Below are positions 1 through 13,400 of a stretch of 64,000 nucleotides of DNA, in pieces. The DNA is from Suillus spraguei (lineage: Eukaryota; Basidiomycota; Agaricomycetes; Boletales; Suillaceae). Location of the stretch: the NCBI GenBank assembly GCA_016800925.1, contig JABCPU010000231.1, forward strand, positions 44,220 through 108,219, read 5' to 3'. Position 1 is the first letter of the stretch. Each line of letters opens with the position of its first letter. The notes under the pieces are model-generated. The model saw only the letters and a list, made by a program, of their open reading frames with translations. It was not told the DNA's origin and did no database searches. The position numbers and the translations under genes were made by a program.

Positions 1-1220
1 TATTTCACCAAAGCAGAATTATATATTTCTACAGTTATCATGGCTACAATATTGTGGACTCATGAATTCACTGATGTATCCTGCACAACTGCAACCTGTT
101 AAGATCATACTCAATGAAGGGGTAATCCAGAAGGGCTTGACCTCAGCTCATGTGCTGTGCCCCTTTGCCAAGTATGGTGCCCTTAATTTCTATAGGGTCA
201 CACATGTCCAGAGGAAGTCCAGATATAGGGACGTGAAGTCCGGTGGACTTCCAGACGTAAGAGTGGAGAAGACTAAAGACTACTATGGACAAAGTCCAGA
301 GTAGAAACAGACAGTACAAAGACTACCCGAAGGTAGAGCCAGAGGTATTGACCAAGGATGGATATCCAAGGTCCAGAAATGGACAAGAGACCGGAAGAGC
401 TTCAGAGACGGACTAGTCCAGAGGAATGAGTAGAAACTAAGTTGATATTTGAACTGAAGTACTCCAGAGATTTACAGGTGGTTTATATACTATAGGTAGT
501 TACAGAAAGATCAGTCAGCGTAGTACAAGGCTATGTACAAACCATATGCAAAGTCTAATGGAACATAAGTAAATGAAACTCGGAGATGAAGTGAAGTAAC
601 AGATCAGTAAGCAGACGGAATACAGAGATAGCTGGAGAGCCAGACTTACGAATGTACAAACAGAGTTATTACAAATGGAGATAGGTCAGGAGATAGAAAG
701 GAGCATAGGTCTGGACATCCAGATATTGAAGGAAGGAAGTGCAGGATATGCAGGTCCAGACATCCAGACTTCTGAGAAGTTGGATTGGAGATCATGTCCA
801 GATATGGTATATGACACAACCACTGGAAAATGTGTGGTCCAACAATGAGTAAACTGGACCCAGATGGCTGAAGTTCAGGTTACCAAGATAATCCAAAGTT
901 CAAGTCCCTTTCATGTGATGAAGCAGCAATACTAGGACACTTTAATTCCTGGACAGTGATAAAATGGAAATGTCATTAGTAACACGTCTGACCTGAGATG
1001 ACACGATGTTCAAATCAACTCCAAATGAATTCCAAACAATTTGAATCCTCGTATAATCTATTAGGAGGGTTCAAAGTTGAATTTGGAGGTTGATTTGGAC
1101 GTGGATTTGGACTTGGATTTGGATAATGCTGGGGGTGCATCTAATTGTGCCAGCACAACCGGCAGAAGTGGCAGAATTGACACTTCTGCCGCCTGGCAAA
1201 ATTCTCAAAGCGCTACAAGG
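1..1220. repeat. Degenerate repeat-like region rich in TCCAGA motifs
   Basis: No convincing gene is present. Between about 190 and 810 the motif TCCAGA or CCAGAC recurs many times in AG-rich DNA, as in old LTR or transposon remnants. The open frames are short and have no recognisable domain. From about 1120 to 1210 there are several copies of GGCAGAA/TTCTGCC, a motif that returns at 2560-2670 on the other side of the 1221-2241 element. The two flanks may therefore be halves of one older element. No termini or target duplication could be defined. Confidence 0.4.
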
Positions 1221-2241
1221 CTACTGTAGAGATATGGACTTAGGTTCGACCCTATTTGGGTGTGACCGAATGAACGTTAGGTTCGAAGGTTTGCAGGGGG
1301 GTGTGACCTGTGACACGCTGCACTTAGGTTCGGTGACAACCGATGTTCATGTTGGGTAGACACATTGCCTTGTACACATGCAGCTGCCAAGTGTGGCGAT
1401 CCTCACGACCTGCAGCTGGAGATGCACCTTTGTCTCTAATTTTACTTCCGTCTGGCAACAGAATGTCTTCTGTCTATGTTATTGCAAGGTCTTTTCAGTG
1501 TGGATCCTCCAATTTTTGGCGAGCCTGAGCTCAGTCCATGAGACAGACATGGTCTGACCCATTTCCCCTCCAAGTTTTCCATCCAAACAGCCTCATCCCT
1601 GTGAAATTGTGCTAGTGGTGCATTTCAAAACAGAGATAAATCAGTGATTCATCCTTCATTCCCCAATGATCCGCTTCCAATGTGGGTTGTGTCATACTGG
1701 GTCATGATGTCACATGCACTTAAGAATCAGCGTGATTGGCGTACATCGCATGACTGGGTCTATGACAGACTTAATGTCGTTTATACTGACAGAAATGAGT
1801 TAGAAATTATTGACGAGGTTCTAGATGTTTTGGAGAGCCTTCCATGGGATGTTCCTCTCAAGGGATTCAGTGCTTCTGCAACACATTGCATTGGGTGAAT
1901 CATCTGTCCCTCATGGCTATAGCGCTGATGAATTGGGCAATTTGCTGGTAGACAACGAGTCAGAGAGCTATGAGCAAGAAGTACTAGATGACATGATGGG
2001 GCTTCAATCTATGGCTGATGGGTATAAGGAGGTTGAGGCCGAGGGTTGTGGAAAGCGCAGGCGTGTTGCAAACACTCAGTACAAAAATTTTTGGATGCAT
2101 TAGACAGTTTTTTCGTATTTTTACCGCTTGTCACACTTTAGGTTCAACGGCCCTAAAATTGGTGTGACCGTCACACAAAATAGGTTCGATTCGCCAGGCG
2201 TGTGACGGTGTGACGAACCTAGGTGCGTATCTCTACAGTAG
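1221..2241. mobile_element. DNA transposon remnant with terminal inverted repeats
   Basis: The left end begins CTACTGTAGAGATA and the right end is its inverse (TATCTCTACAGTAG, ending at 2241). The similarity continues inward through TAGGTTCG on both sides, giving an imperfect TIR of about 28 bp. Subterminal copies of TAGGTTCG and GTGTGAC occur in both orientations near each end (1240-1345 and 2140-2222), as is common in fungal cut-and-paste elements. No clear target-site duplication was found. The interior holds only a decayed reading frame. Confidence 0.55.
1644..2103 (+). pseudogene. Transposon-derived ORF fragment inside the TIR element
   Basis: Two overlapping plus-strand frames (1644-1898 and 1825-2103) read like one interrupted protein. 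The first has PLPMWVVSYW followed by a basic helical stretch; the second is acidic and ends with a short basic tail. A motif of the form PLPxWVxSYW is seen in transposon-encoded proteins of mushroom genomes; this is recollection, not a search. The frame is broken near 1870-1890 and has no start context, so it is probably non-functional. Confidence 0.3.
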
Positions 2242-3209
2242 TATATGACAGTGTATGGTAATCGTCGCTAAGAAACTTATCATCAGAAGACACATCCCAC
2301 TGTCCGTCGTCTTGTGAGCTGTGATCAACTACCATGATGATGATGATTTCATCATTGACGGAATTCGGTAGAAGACCTTGGTCAACATGCTCTGAGTAAC
2401 TCCGCAAAATCGTAAACTTGACCTTCCAACACTTCATCCAATCCGTCAATCAGTACTCGTTCCATCGCATAAACGATTGTGCAATTGCTCTGAATTGATG
2501 GAGAAAGCTGGTTACTATGGCTATATAAAGTGAGGAAGTTTTCAAGATATCGTTCGCAGTGATCACCTGCAGTTTGACATTCTGCCAGATTCTGCCAGCG
2601 GACTTCTCCCATCTGCCAGGCAGAACCGGTTCTGCCAAACCAGCTGGCAGAATGGCGGACTTCTGCCCACAACACTAGTGGATGCTCAAAAGCACCGAAA
2701 TCGTGAGATTTTGATAACACCGTTTTCACTCTGCTGCGTCGGAGTTTAATTTATCGTTGTATCAATATTTGTGGTAGAATGTCAAGAACCTTCGTAAAAA
2801 ATACCATGCCCTTTAAAACTGAATGCCAACAAGCTGTAGAACCAGTGCTTGAGGCGTATCTTGCAGTACTAGTAGCAGAATCCAAGTCCTGTTAACCCTA
2901 CGTATCTCTTCTAGTTCTAACTGGTGTTCGGAAAGATCCGCTCGGAGTCGCCTACAACACAACCAGTGATGTGATAGGCTTATTATACACTCGGGGATAC
3001 TTTGTAGACAGGGAACCTATCATCAAGACCTGTTACTGCCAGTAGTGAGTAAACCGTTAAGAGCAGTATCCTAAGTCACGTTGTGCCGCAGTGTGTGTGT
3101 GCGTGCGTGTTTGAAGGTCACGTTGCCGAATGTTGCCGCTTGACTAAGCGAAATCTGTCCCCCTCTCAAAAATTGAAATCAACGTCCAAATCGGCCTGCA
3201 AATTCATCT
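2242..3209. other. No gene seen; TTCTGCC-repeat remnant
   Basis: Between 2560 and 2670 TTCTGCC/GGCAGAA occurs repeatedly in both orientations, mirroring 1130-1190, so this is probably the other flank of an element into which the 1221-2241 transposon inserted. Minus-strand frames across 2219-2729 have no recognisable domain. The part from 2740 to 3209 holds nothing I can support. Confidence 0.35.
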
Positions 3210-3651
3210 ATGTCCAACTACCTATACAGCCGCGATTCAAGCCCCGAGGACGATCCGAAAGAGCTGTCGTCTGGCCGCTGGCTAGATGCTCTTAGGGCCC
3301 AAGGCCTAGACATAAGCTCATGTCTGCATTTTATCCTTTTCCCAAAACCTGGGTATACTTCTCCGTAGATAGGTCATTGGCCTGCCCTAATCGTTGGGTC
3401 CTATCGCAGGGTGTGCAAACGCGCGCACAGACCATGTACTCCTATTTATTAGGCTTAAGAACCTACGTAGAACTAGAAGTACAAGCAGTAGGGGCAGCGG
3501 CAAGCCCCCCGATGAGAGCCTTTCGCAGGCTTCGAAACTGCTGTCCCCTGCTTTACTAGTATCCCTCTGCCTCACTGCACCCTATCCTGGGAGACGGTGG
3601 ACAGGAGAGTTGAGTACAGGATACGGTCGGCCTACCACGCTCGCAACGTAG
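3210..3651 (+). CDS. Possible small hypothetical gene
   Basis: An ATG at 3210 opens a short frame with an acidic start (SPEDDPKELS) that looks protein-like for about 40 residues. It then stops near 3369 unless an intron is removed. A second plus-strand frame runs to 3651 and is rich in R, S and P. No domain is recognised and no splice pair clearly joins the two parts. It could be a decayed coding fragment or chance. Confidence 0.15.
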
Positions 3652-3741
3652 ACTAAAATCTGTGCTCGCACGCTCGCTCAGATGACCAACTTTGAACTCC
3701 TCTTATATAATGTTACTTTTGATACTAATCTACCCAATCCT

Positions 3742-6700
3742 CTATGACGGCGTGGTCATCACCCATTCGCTCATAAACCTAAGTAGCACCTGCGTGAGAT
3801 CCCCCTTAGCATTTCGTTTGTCATCGATACTCTTTTGCAGAATAGGCTTCGCTTGCTTCAACAACTTCTCCAAATCCGTTGCCATCTCTCCTGGCATTCC
3901 CCTTCTTATTCGGTCTGTGAGTGCCCTAGATGGTCTTTTTGAACTTTCTCGCATATCAATGGTCTGTGGGACGTGATCCTCCAAGTCCATTTCAGCAGCG
4001 TCAAATTCTGGCTTTGAGAGCCACATCGCGAGCTGTGTTACCGCATACACGAGCAATGCCTCCAGTGTCTTTCGGGCTGTCAGCATGCCTTCCTGCACAT
4101 CAAGCGGCGTTTCTTTGAGAGACGCAGGGGAGCAATGGCCTGCCCTGCTGGGCGATCAACGAGGTGTCGTAGGACATCAAGAGTGCAGTTTGCGAGTTCA
4201 AGCAAGGTCCCCAAAGACGCTGGTTCCCCTGGCACTACCTTGGAATGCTGCAGGAAAACGGTAAACAAAGTTCTGCTTGAGAACGCGAAGCTACGCACAG
4301 GAACGATCACTGCTTCTTGAACGGGCCATTCTTCTTGTTCACCAAGAAGAACGTCATACGCTTGGCTAACGCTGATCAGCGTAGACACCACGGAGCTTGA
4401 CAGCCTAAATAACCGATGTACGAGACGCGCAGTCAACGGATGTTTCTGCAGGTCGGCCATGTCCACTGATAGTAGGGAAGATGCGGCGGTAGGCTCTTTT
4501 TCCAGCAATGCACGCTCCTCAGCAGTCACCGGTTCCAGGAGACTAGCGATGTGATTAGGGTGTGTCAATGCATAGTTGAGTTGCTGAAGGAGCATGAGCG
4601 CGTGGGTTGTGAATACACGGAGGACCTTCACGACTGCTGGGTTTGGGGAGGCAGTAGGAGGAGCATTCTCCGCAAGCGCGTAAAAAAGGCCAACGACCTG
4701 TTCCATCTCCTCCAATAATGGCAGTGTAATCGGATCACCGACACTCCAGCTCAGCGCCCGGATGATCTGCTTGCCGTACAGCTGTACGAATCCGCAGGCC
4801 TCTGCGTCAAAGAAGTGGTGTTGCCGCCCAAGAGCAGAGACAACGGCAGAAACTATAGCTATCATCGAGCAGTATGTCTTGTGTGCTGGGCTCCTTTCTC
4901 CAGGAAGCTCAGGCAATACTACATCAATCTGCCCCGAGCTTGCCGCAAGGCTAATCCCGTTGTTACTATATGCCGAAATGACGCCTTCACTGGCAAATCT
5001 TTCAGCGCCAGATGGTACGCTTACTACAGCCATGTGGAATAGGAGGATGTGGGGCGCGTACAAAGGTTGCCTGTGTGTGCGAAGCAGGGCCAGATCCGTG
5101 AGGCCGATCACGTCTGTCCGAGTGAGTAACTCCAAGCTAGATTTGATGACATCCGTCTCTTGGCATCGAGTTAACCATATTACAGATGAGACATTGATAT
5201 CAGGACGCGTGCATTGCTCGAAGACTGCAACCAGTAGCTCCATATCCCGATCAAGATCGAGATCAAGCCGTGTGCGGGCGGAGTCAAAGGTAAGGCGGAG
5301 AGCGTCAATCACCAGCGGAAGCGTTGAATCCACCAAGCCAGAAATGGCAATACGCCTGCTAGCGGTGAGAACTTTAGGTCGCCTGGCAAGATTCCGGCAC
5401 TGGCGGATACAGAAGTAGATGACCTGGAGCAGGATTTGATGGAAGGGCACGGATATATGTCCCAGGAATGACTGAGAAGGAGGTTGTGCCTCATTCAATA
5501 GGACTTTATGCATGTTATCCACCAGATTCATGAAGGACGTGATGTGCTTGTCGGTATCGGAATCAGAGAACCAGACCACTTCAAGGATTGATAATAGCAA
5601 GCTGAGTCGTGTGCCATGAAGTTTCGCCATCATATCTCCCGACCTTTTCTCCGAAGCCAGGTCTCCAGATATCGTAGCGGAAAGTGATAGGAGGTTCGAC
5701 CGGATCTCTGGCACTGGCCGCACAAATGGCAATACTTGGTGCAAAAGGAACTGCCACGACTCCATCAGGGCCGTCTGAGCGTAGGTAAGGGAGAGATTGA
5801 GGTTCAAGGACGCGACCCTCCTTTCCACTTCCTCCACTGCATTTGCCCTATCATCACCCGACGCACACTGTTGCAGACGACTGCGCAGAAGTGCTATGGA
5901 GAACGTGAAATCATCGCCAAACTCCCGCTCGTCACTGAGATCCTGCGATTGTAGATGAGTAAGGGAGAGTCCCGGGAAGTCCTGCTGAAGCTGTGTGGCG
6001 AGTTTGTCAGAAAGACTGGGGTCATATGATGTGCTCCCTGCTTCCAATATCAATTCGTTGAGTTGATCTTCGGACTTGAATGATGGAGCTAGCTTGTTGT
6101 AACTCAAGGGCTTCTTCGCGGGCTCAGAGGGTCCAGGCTGCGGCTGAAGGAAAATGTCCTGTCCAACGACACGCACAGCATATGACTTCACCATGTTGCG
6201 ATACGACTGAACAGACACTGCTCCGTGGAGACTTGATCGGCGCTCGTCATCCAACATGATGAATGTCTCTGTCTCATAGTCAGGATCGGGACCGAGCTCC
6301 TCTTTAACAACAGCAACCACATTGGTCCAAAACCCATCATTACCACGAGTAGCGTCGATGAGATTTTTGTGTTCAAGCCCGTGTTGCCACACAACATCAA
6401 TAAAGCGGAACACCGATGCTAAGAGATGAGGATTGGCGTCCCACAAGTCTTTCCAGCGACTAAGGGTTTCATTAGCAACTTCGAGTGCGCTCGTGTGCTT
6501 CTTCGAATCATCCTCTCCTTGCGACTTAGCGTTCTCCTGGCTCTTGCCCTTGTTATTCGGAGCCCGGAATTGTCCTGTAACGAAGAGGTTGGCTAATGCT
6601 GGTTCCTTATCGACAGCAAGGGCTATGAAGTTCCAAACGGCGTTGCGCAGGGCGAGATCCTCGTACGGGTGCTGTACAATTCGCACCAATGATGCGACAG

Positions 6701-9700
6701 TGGCTTCTGGATTTGAGAGATGGCCAATGATTGTAGCAGGCGAGGGCTGAGTCACAGACAAGGATGCGCAGAGAGCATAGAGAACTCTTATCGACTCCAG
6801 CGGAACAGCCGTCCCAATATCTCGCCCTTTGACATAATTCGCCAGGACGTCGATAGGGTCTATTCTGGATCTCGTGGAATCCGTGAACCCAGCGCCTCCC
6901 GCTACCCGCGCGCACAGAGCTTGCTCGAGAAGACACGGCTTCGAGGAATCCGGAATGGACTGCTTATAACTGAGAATTAGCCTTGTGAGACTGAGGTGTG
7001 ACTCTAGGAGGTAGATTAGACGTCTGGCATCACCATAGCGTCGCGAAGTGTAGAGGGTGCTGAGGATATGGGGGGCAACTGCTATCGACGATACAAGTGG
7101 GTTAATGGTTGACGTCGTGGCTTTATGCAGGAGAGCATCAGCGACAGCTTGGCTCAGGGCAGGGAAGGGACGATCGCTCAAAGCGGGAGGAGATTGCTTG
7201 AGAACATAACCATAAAACGAAGACACTCGTCGTCCAATCTCAAACCTGTCACCGAGTTGGGCATACTTCCAGCTTAGGTGCTCTACCCATATCTCCCCGT
7301 GGACGAACGCAGCTGCTCGGAGGAGAACTTCCTCTTTCACCTGTTTAAGGCGTTGATTGTCGAGTGGAATGGTGAGGACGGACGCAAACGCTTCATGGAG
7401 GAGTTGTTGGACGAGATTGAGCAGCGCGAGAGTCATTGTATAGTGACCAGAGATCCGCTCTGCAGTGAGAGCGACTGCGGCGAAACCTGACGTACGACTA
7501 GGGCCAAACAGCACGCTGGTTGAACGGATATAGAGCCATACACGCAGTGAGTATTTTGGCAGGGACAACAGTGCTGATAGAACGCTCATCGCAGATGTGA
7601 TCAGCTGGGTTCGCGAAAAGCTTCGAGCTTGTGAGCGACTGAGTGCTTCCTCCAGGATCATCGTCGTCAGATGGACGAGATCAGGCGGCTGATTATCTGA
7701 AGAGTTGTTAAGGTCGCCATTGCTCTCAAGAGACTCCAATAGCTCTTCCGCCAGCGCCTCATTGTCTTGGATAACGCTGCGAATGAGGTCAAGAGCATCG
7801 GTCGCGAGTGCTTCATCGCCCCCTTCATCAATCTCCATCCCAACGTCTTCGAGCCTCAGCGTCAAAGGAACAGATCCAGGGCCCGTACGGCCGAACGCAA
7901 CGTCCTGGTATAGGTCCACGGTACCCGTATACATCCTCCGCCGAGTCACGTACTCAGTAAGCACGTCCAAAACCACCTTCCATCCGCTGTGCTCGTGTTG
8001 CCAACACACTGCAATATGATCCCCACCATCCCCACTCAACAGCCGACCCTTTGAGCGCGCAGGCATCAATGAGCCCCAGGAAGGCGAATAGCACGTAGGT
8101 TTGTGTATGCGAAGGATGGGCCAGCAGCTTGTGCTTTCTCATAGACAGCATTAGGGCCAGTACAAGATGCCAGGGGGATAACCAGCGAGAAAGTAGGCAA
8201 CTTATCCATGTAGTAAAATACATGCCGACTACAAATCTCACGGTCACCATCGTCATTTTCGTCAGCAGGAGGTTGGCTGGCCGATGCCGCAGTGGATAGT
8301 GGATCAGTATCAGTGAATCCAGACGCAGTCATTGCTCGAAGAAGGCGGACAAGCGGCCGGAAGTGAATTGGGAAGCGTGTTCGTGCAACATCAAATATGG
8401 CGCGACGTGCAAGGCCCTGCCGCCAATCCGATTGCCAGAATTGTCGGCATATCCCTGCTACAGATTGAGGTTCGCTGCGCCCAAACAGCGCAATCCATAC
8501 TTCAACCAAAGAGTCGAAGTCGGGAATGAGTTCAACAGGGACCAGTTCAACCATTGCAATGACAAAGCCTAATGAAGCATGATCCTCAGTGTGCTGCTTC
8601 ACGCATAAGAATGTTATCACCTTTAAGCACAGAGCGGAACGCAATAGCATTTGGGTCGGTTACAGTTGACCCTGTCTTCCAAGCAACGGAGGTGACAAAT
8701 AGCGGGGAGGTTGTGAGGAAAGTCAACAAGAGCTTGAAAAGGCCTGCATCTGGACTGAAAGCTGCCCGTGCCATAAGTACATGTGATGGCTCCCTTTCCT
8801 TAGAGCGATTGTGATGTGGATGCAGCGAGTCTAAAAACCCGCGATACGTGTCTGGAATTTCTTTCAACTGAGTAGCTTTTGAGGACAACCGCGACAAAAC
8901 GAAGGCCCAAGCTAGGTGCGTGCACGCGTGTTGGCTAGACAAGTTGGATGTCACAATTTCATGGATTCGCCTGAGCGACTCTGGTGAAGAGGGATAGAAC
9001 GTTTGGTCGGAAGGAGTCGCTGATATTTCCATTCCTCCATCCTCTGCCACTCTCTCCAGCTCGAGGACCTCTACAGTGATGAGTATCCATAACGCTGCGC
9101 AGTCGTGCTGCAGCTGATTGCCTTCATCATCCAGCAAGAGCGATGAATTTTTCTGCGAGGAGCCAAGGTTCGTGTTGTAAGCAGCTTCAAATATTCGAAC
9201 AACCAAAGGTCCATCGCAAGGAACATACCCCCAGACTGTCCAAAAGAGGACCTCCAGCATCACAAGTTGCTCCTTGGCATTCTGTTTAGCCCAACGAGAG
9301 GCAATGCGGGCATCGGCATGCAGAACCTCCGGGATGTCCATTTCTGTTTTGTGAAGATATTCTGTTATGAGGTCGAGTGCGAATTGATGGCCATCTTGCA
9401 GTATTTTTGGAAGACACTTCGTGGCGACGGCATGTATTGAGTCGCCAGTATTCTCGTGGGCACGAAACAGTGGAATGAGGATGCGCAATACGAAGAGGCG
9501 TTCGAAGTAGTAGAATGGCGTGATTGCTGCGATGAGTTCGTCCACGACACCTTTATCGGTTGAGCCCCCATTGCTTGAGAGACCTTCATTGTATAGGAAT
9601 GACCGAAGGAGAACAAACGCCTGAATTTCATCAATCCCGAACCGAGCACTAATTGCAAGTGTAAACTCTCTCTCTACTTCATCGACTTGCAGCAAAACAC

Positions 9701-9975
9701 CATCGGCAAGCGTGACTGAGCCGGCTTCGACTGCTTTTCGTGACGCTGGTGTGGGCTTTCCATACGGGTTGGCAACATTTTGAAGTTGCGAGGAACGCGC
9801 AGATATGATGTCGCACAATTGGTCTGGGGACGAGCCCTCAAGTCTGCCAGAGAGGAAGGAATGTAGTTGTTGGTTCGTTCTGTACAGAACGATAATCAGA
9901 GAAAAAATAGTATGGTGAACGAAGGATGGAAACCTACACATCTATAAGAGTCGACCGCGATGGTTCTCCAGGCAT
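3742..9975 (-). CDS. NUP188: Nucleoporin, Nup188/Nup192 family (inner-ring scaffold)
   Basis: Predicted alpha-helical scaffold protein of about 2040 residues, the usual size for fungal Nup188, which builds the inner ring of the nuclear pore. Exon 1 is 9975-9938 (12 codons), the intron 9937-9880 has donor GTAGGT, exon 2 is 9879-8621, the next intron is 8620-8569, and coding then runs to a stop at 3742. The N-terminal part contains VANPYGKPT and IDEIQAFVLLRSFLYNEG; further on are RFPIHFRPLVRLLRAM and GRLLSGDGGDH. I recall these patterns as typical of Nup188 rather than Nup192, but this was not searched. Two frame changes have no plausible intron: near 8074-8077 (C4 on plus) and near 4127-4130 (G4 on plus). 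Each is repaired by one extra base in the run, so I read them as consensus errors rather than gene death. Relics of this gene lie at 15.25-15.40 and 44.8-45.6 kb. Confidence 0.8.
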
Positions 9976-9984
9976 TGTGAAACC

Positions 9985-10390
9985 TGCGAGTCAGGTTAAC
10001 TTTAAGACCGTGACTTGTCTCAAGGACTTATTTGTTCATCTAGAAGCTTTTACCACACAATCACAAACAATTCAACATCAAATCGCGAGCAAATTTCAAT
10101 TTTGCATTGCACCTTTGTGATTTCGATACTATACAAACTACGAAAGTATGTGTTATGTACTGTATAAAATGAAGCTTAAAGCTTCGGAGGCCGGGACTTG
10201 TCTGTCAGCAGCCGAAGCTCAAGTTACATAGAACAAAGATTTCAATTATTTATCCTTGTTTGATCCAGAAGCTTTTACCACACAATGACAAATAAGTCAA
10301 CTCTATGATTTCGACACTACTCACTGAAGTCTCAAACCACCAAAGCACATGTTATATGCTATCTACCTCAGGCCTATCAAAGAAGTTACC
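9985..10390. repeat. Imperfect tandem duplication upstream of NUP188
   Basis: The block around 10035-10155 (AAGCTTTTACCACACAAT, a T-rich stretch, GATTTCGATACTAT, then a GTGTTATGTACTG stretch) recurs around 10265-10365 in the same order with point differences and small gaps. The spacing is about 230 bp. It lies immediately 5' of the NUP188 start codon, so the first copy probably holds the promoter. No gene is visible from 9976 to 10460. Confidence 0.5.
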
Positions 10391-10459
10391 ATAAATATAT
10401 TGGTACTTTACATACTAAATGCCAGTTGGCAACTGACTATCCCAAGTGTGGGACTGAAG

Positions 10460-13400
10460 CCGTAAGGTCCATTTCAGTTCATGTTTCATACAGGGACGAA
10501 AGGTTATGGGCAGTATCTGTACCAGTATAGACAACTGAAAATATCAGTTGCGAAAACTCCAACAAAGGGAGATATGAGAACACCCTCAGTTAGTACGGCC
10601 CACACTCATAAGAAGCGGACCGGAGTGAAGAGGTAAACTTAAAGTTTGCATCGATGTTTGAGTTCAATCATGATTAGAAATCTGAAATCAGAGAGCTCAT
10701 GCACCAATGTAAACGAGGTCAAAGAAAGATGGACTCTGGTGCCGCCAATTGTGATTGCATGGTAGGTTGGGCTGTTGAATATGAGAGTCCAAAGCCAATC
10801 CTGCCAGCGCGTGGTACGCGACTGCCTAGGAGTACAAATATGGGGTGTATACTTGGGATCGGCGGGCTGAAATGTCAAGGCAGACGCACGATACGATGTT
10901 CAGAATTGGTTTCAAGTGAAAATAAAGAGCTTCGGGAACCTACGTTAAACGTGTTCAAGTGAGCCAATATAGTATAACACGAGCACCAAGGGTCATTTGA
11001 GAGATACGGCTATTATCAAGATACAGATGAAAACTACTTGAGGATCGTTATGTTTCAAACTATGAGTCATTGCTCGCTGCGAGCGCACCATCTCCACAAG
11101 AAGCATAGTGCACGTTTTGATCTTATCAGAGATCTGAGTAAAGTGCAGTTGATGATCATAGACAGAGAGACCGGGAGACATTACTGAAATACTTACCAGT
11201 GAACCAAGAACGTAAGCCGGTCTTCATATCCTCATCAATCTTATCCATCATAGATTGATATGATTCGAAGGCTGCCCCATAACTACCTGCTCGAAAGAGT
11301 GCATAACATTGTTTCTGGTTTGCAGTATACCACAAGGATTTGAGATCCCAGCCAAAGAGCTGTGGAAAACACACAGTTGAGCACGAAGGAATTTTTGGTT
11401 GCATGATATTGGCGTACCACGACAAATTCGTCGTAGGTCAAATGAATTTGCAATCTATAAAAGAAAGTGCTAGCATTCACAGCGGCAGTAAAGTGTTCAA
11501 CAGCTTCGTTGTGGCGTGCGCCATCCAAGGCCATGTTTCCCAGTTGGACGCGTAGGTAAGCCTGGTGTGCGAGAGGGAAAAAGAAATCAATGACAACACA
11601 TGAACCTTGATCGAGCGCATGGCACTCACTTCCACGATACGACAAGCAACATGATCGACATTGGGACACGCGGCCAGCTCTCCGATGCGCAGCATTGCCT
11701 CTTGGTGTTCGTTTGCATTAAACAACGCAATAGCCTGAAAACCGCAATGAAGCATATTGAGTATGTTAGAAAAAATATTACCTGCCTTGATCAGGAAAAG
11801 GAAGTGATCAGTCATTAAATCCCGGTTCGTAAACATCGACGCGAGGTCAAATGATATTCTTGCGGTCAGAACCTGCTTTTTTCCACAGAGGGCAATGCCC
11901 TTGGAGATATGGCCTACCAATGATGGCTGGATGTTGACGGACTACGCCATCATCAAGTTAACTTTTGTAAGTCGCTGTGGGTCAGTCAGTCTCACCTGAT
12001 ATGCATCTCGAAACGCTTGGTCCCAGTTGGATTTTCGCGCCATAACAAATGCGCGATTGGCATAAGCGATGTGATCGATAGCGTCCATGTCAATATCTAT
12101 ATTTAGCACCTTCTCAGCGGTAGGCAAGTCCCCAGCTATGCACGCGTTGCGAACTGTTGAATTCATAGCGAGGACCTACATAAATCATGTTCACATTGCG
12201 TTATCAAAGTCAAAGGTGAGAACATGCCTTGAAATCAGAGTGAGCATGAGCCTTCGCATGAAAAAGATGCTTAGATGATGAATGGGCAGGAAAATGAAGA
12301 TAAACTTACCTGGTGCGTCGCCTGCTCCTTCATGAGGCCATCATTTGGACTACCCTCTAGGAAAGTGTCCTCGGATATTGGCCACTCTGATATCTTTTTA
12401 TCCACACCTCCACTGAGGATGTGCTTGTCATCCGCAGAGAACGCAACGCAATTCACCCCTCCAGAGTGCTTGAATACGGCAATGGTTTGACGATCTGAGA
12501 GTCGCCAGAGGCGGACATGGTTATCATGAGATGCAGAGGCAAGGAGAGTGCCGCTGGAGTTCAGAGAAATGGCGTGTATATTTTTGAAATGGCCCATCCA
12601 GCGATCACCGACCTGGTTCCAGGTCGATGTATTCCACTCTCGTATGGTGGGATCAGTCCCGTTGCCTCCCGAGAGAAGCCGTTTGCCATCGGGCGTCCAC
12701 GCGAGTGAGTAGTAGTGTCTTCCATAGACTGTTGTTATCAACTGAGTGGGGAATGGTGTGCATTCGTACTCGTCACTGGAATCGTAACCGTAACCATGAT
12801 ATCTGTTTGGTTTGTACCTCTTGTAAATTTGGAACTCTTGGTCCGTTGCGATCACAAGAAGTGGACCATTATCGTAGGTATGCGGCGAATACCGAACGCA
12901 GCGGACAATTCCACCACGACTGAGTGAATGTTGCACCTCCCAAGTTGATGTGTTCCACAGCTTTGTCGTGGTATCAGACGACCCACTGGCCAACGCCCTA
13001 GAATCCGAAGAAAAGTCAAGCGAAGATACCCAGCCATCGTGGGCTTTGATTGCTTGGTTGAGCAGTACCCCAGTTTTTCCATCCCAAATGATGAGCTCTC
13101 CACTCTCATCACCGCTTGCTATCCATTTTTCATCTGGTGAAACAGCCAATGCCCGCACCCGACTGCGATGGCCCTCCATCTTCTTCAACACTAAACCTGT
13201 TTTCAAGTCCCATAGACGAAATATTCCGTCATACGAGCCCGTGACCATGCGTTCATCGCGGAAAGCTGCGACTGCGATTACGCGATCCCCGTGATCTTCG
13301 AATGTTCGAGTCGGTGTGGTGTTTGGAATGAGCGCTGCCATTAAATCAGTGGAGATGCAGCACAACTAAGGTGGACTTGGCGCGTGTGTGGATAACGTCC

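Noticed and set aside
5..304. Plus-strand ORF at 62-304
   Set aside because: No domain and no conserved start context, and it runs into the TCCAGA repeat; treated as chance.
180..820. Regular TCCAGA repeats as a regulatory array
   Set aside because: Spacing is irregular and the sequence around them is decayed; it fits an old repeat better.
4762..5418. Plus-strand ORF of 218 codons
   Set aside because: It is antisense to the NUP188 coding frame and has a composition typical of a shadow frame.
11737..11785. Retained intron 3 in WD40-TPR paralogs 1 and 3 (it is open in one frame)
   Set aside because: Paralog 2 is not open through the same stretch, and removing it as a GC-AG intron restores a clean TPR-like pattern in all three.
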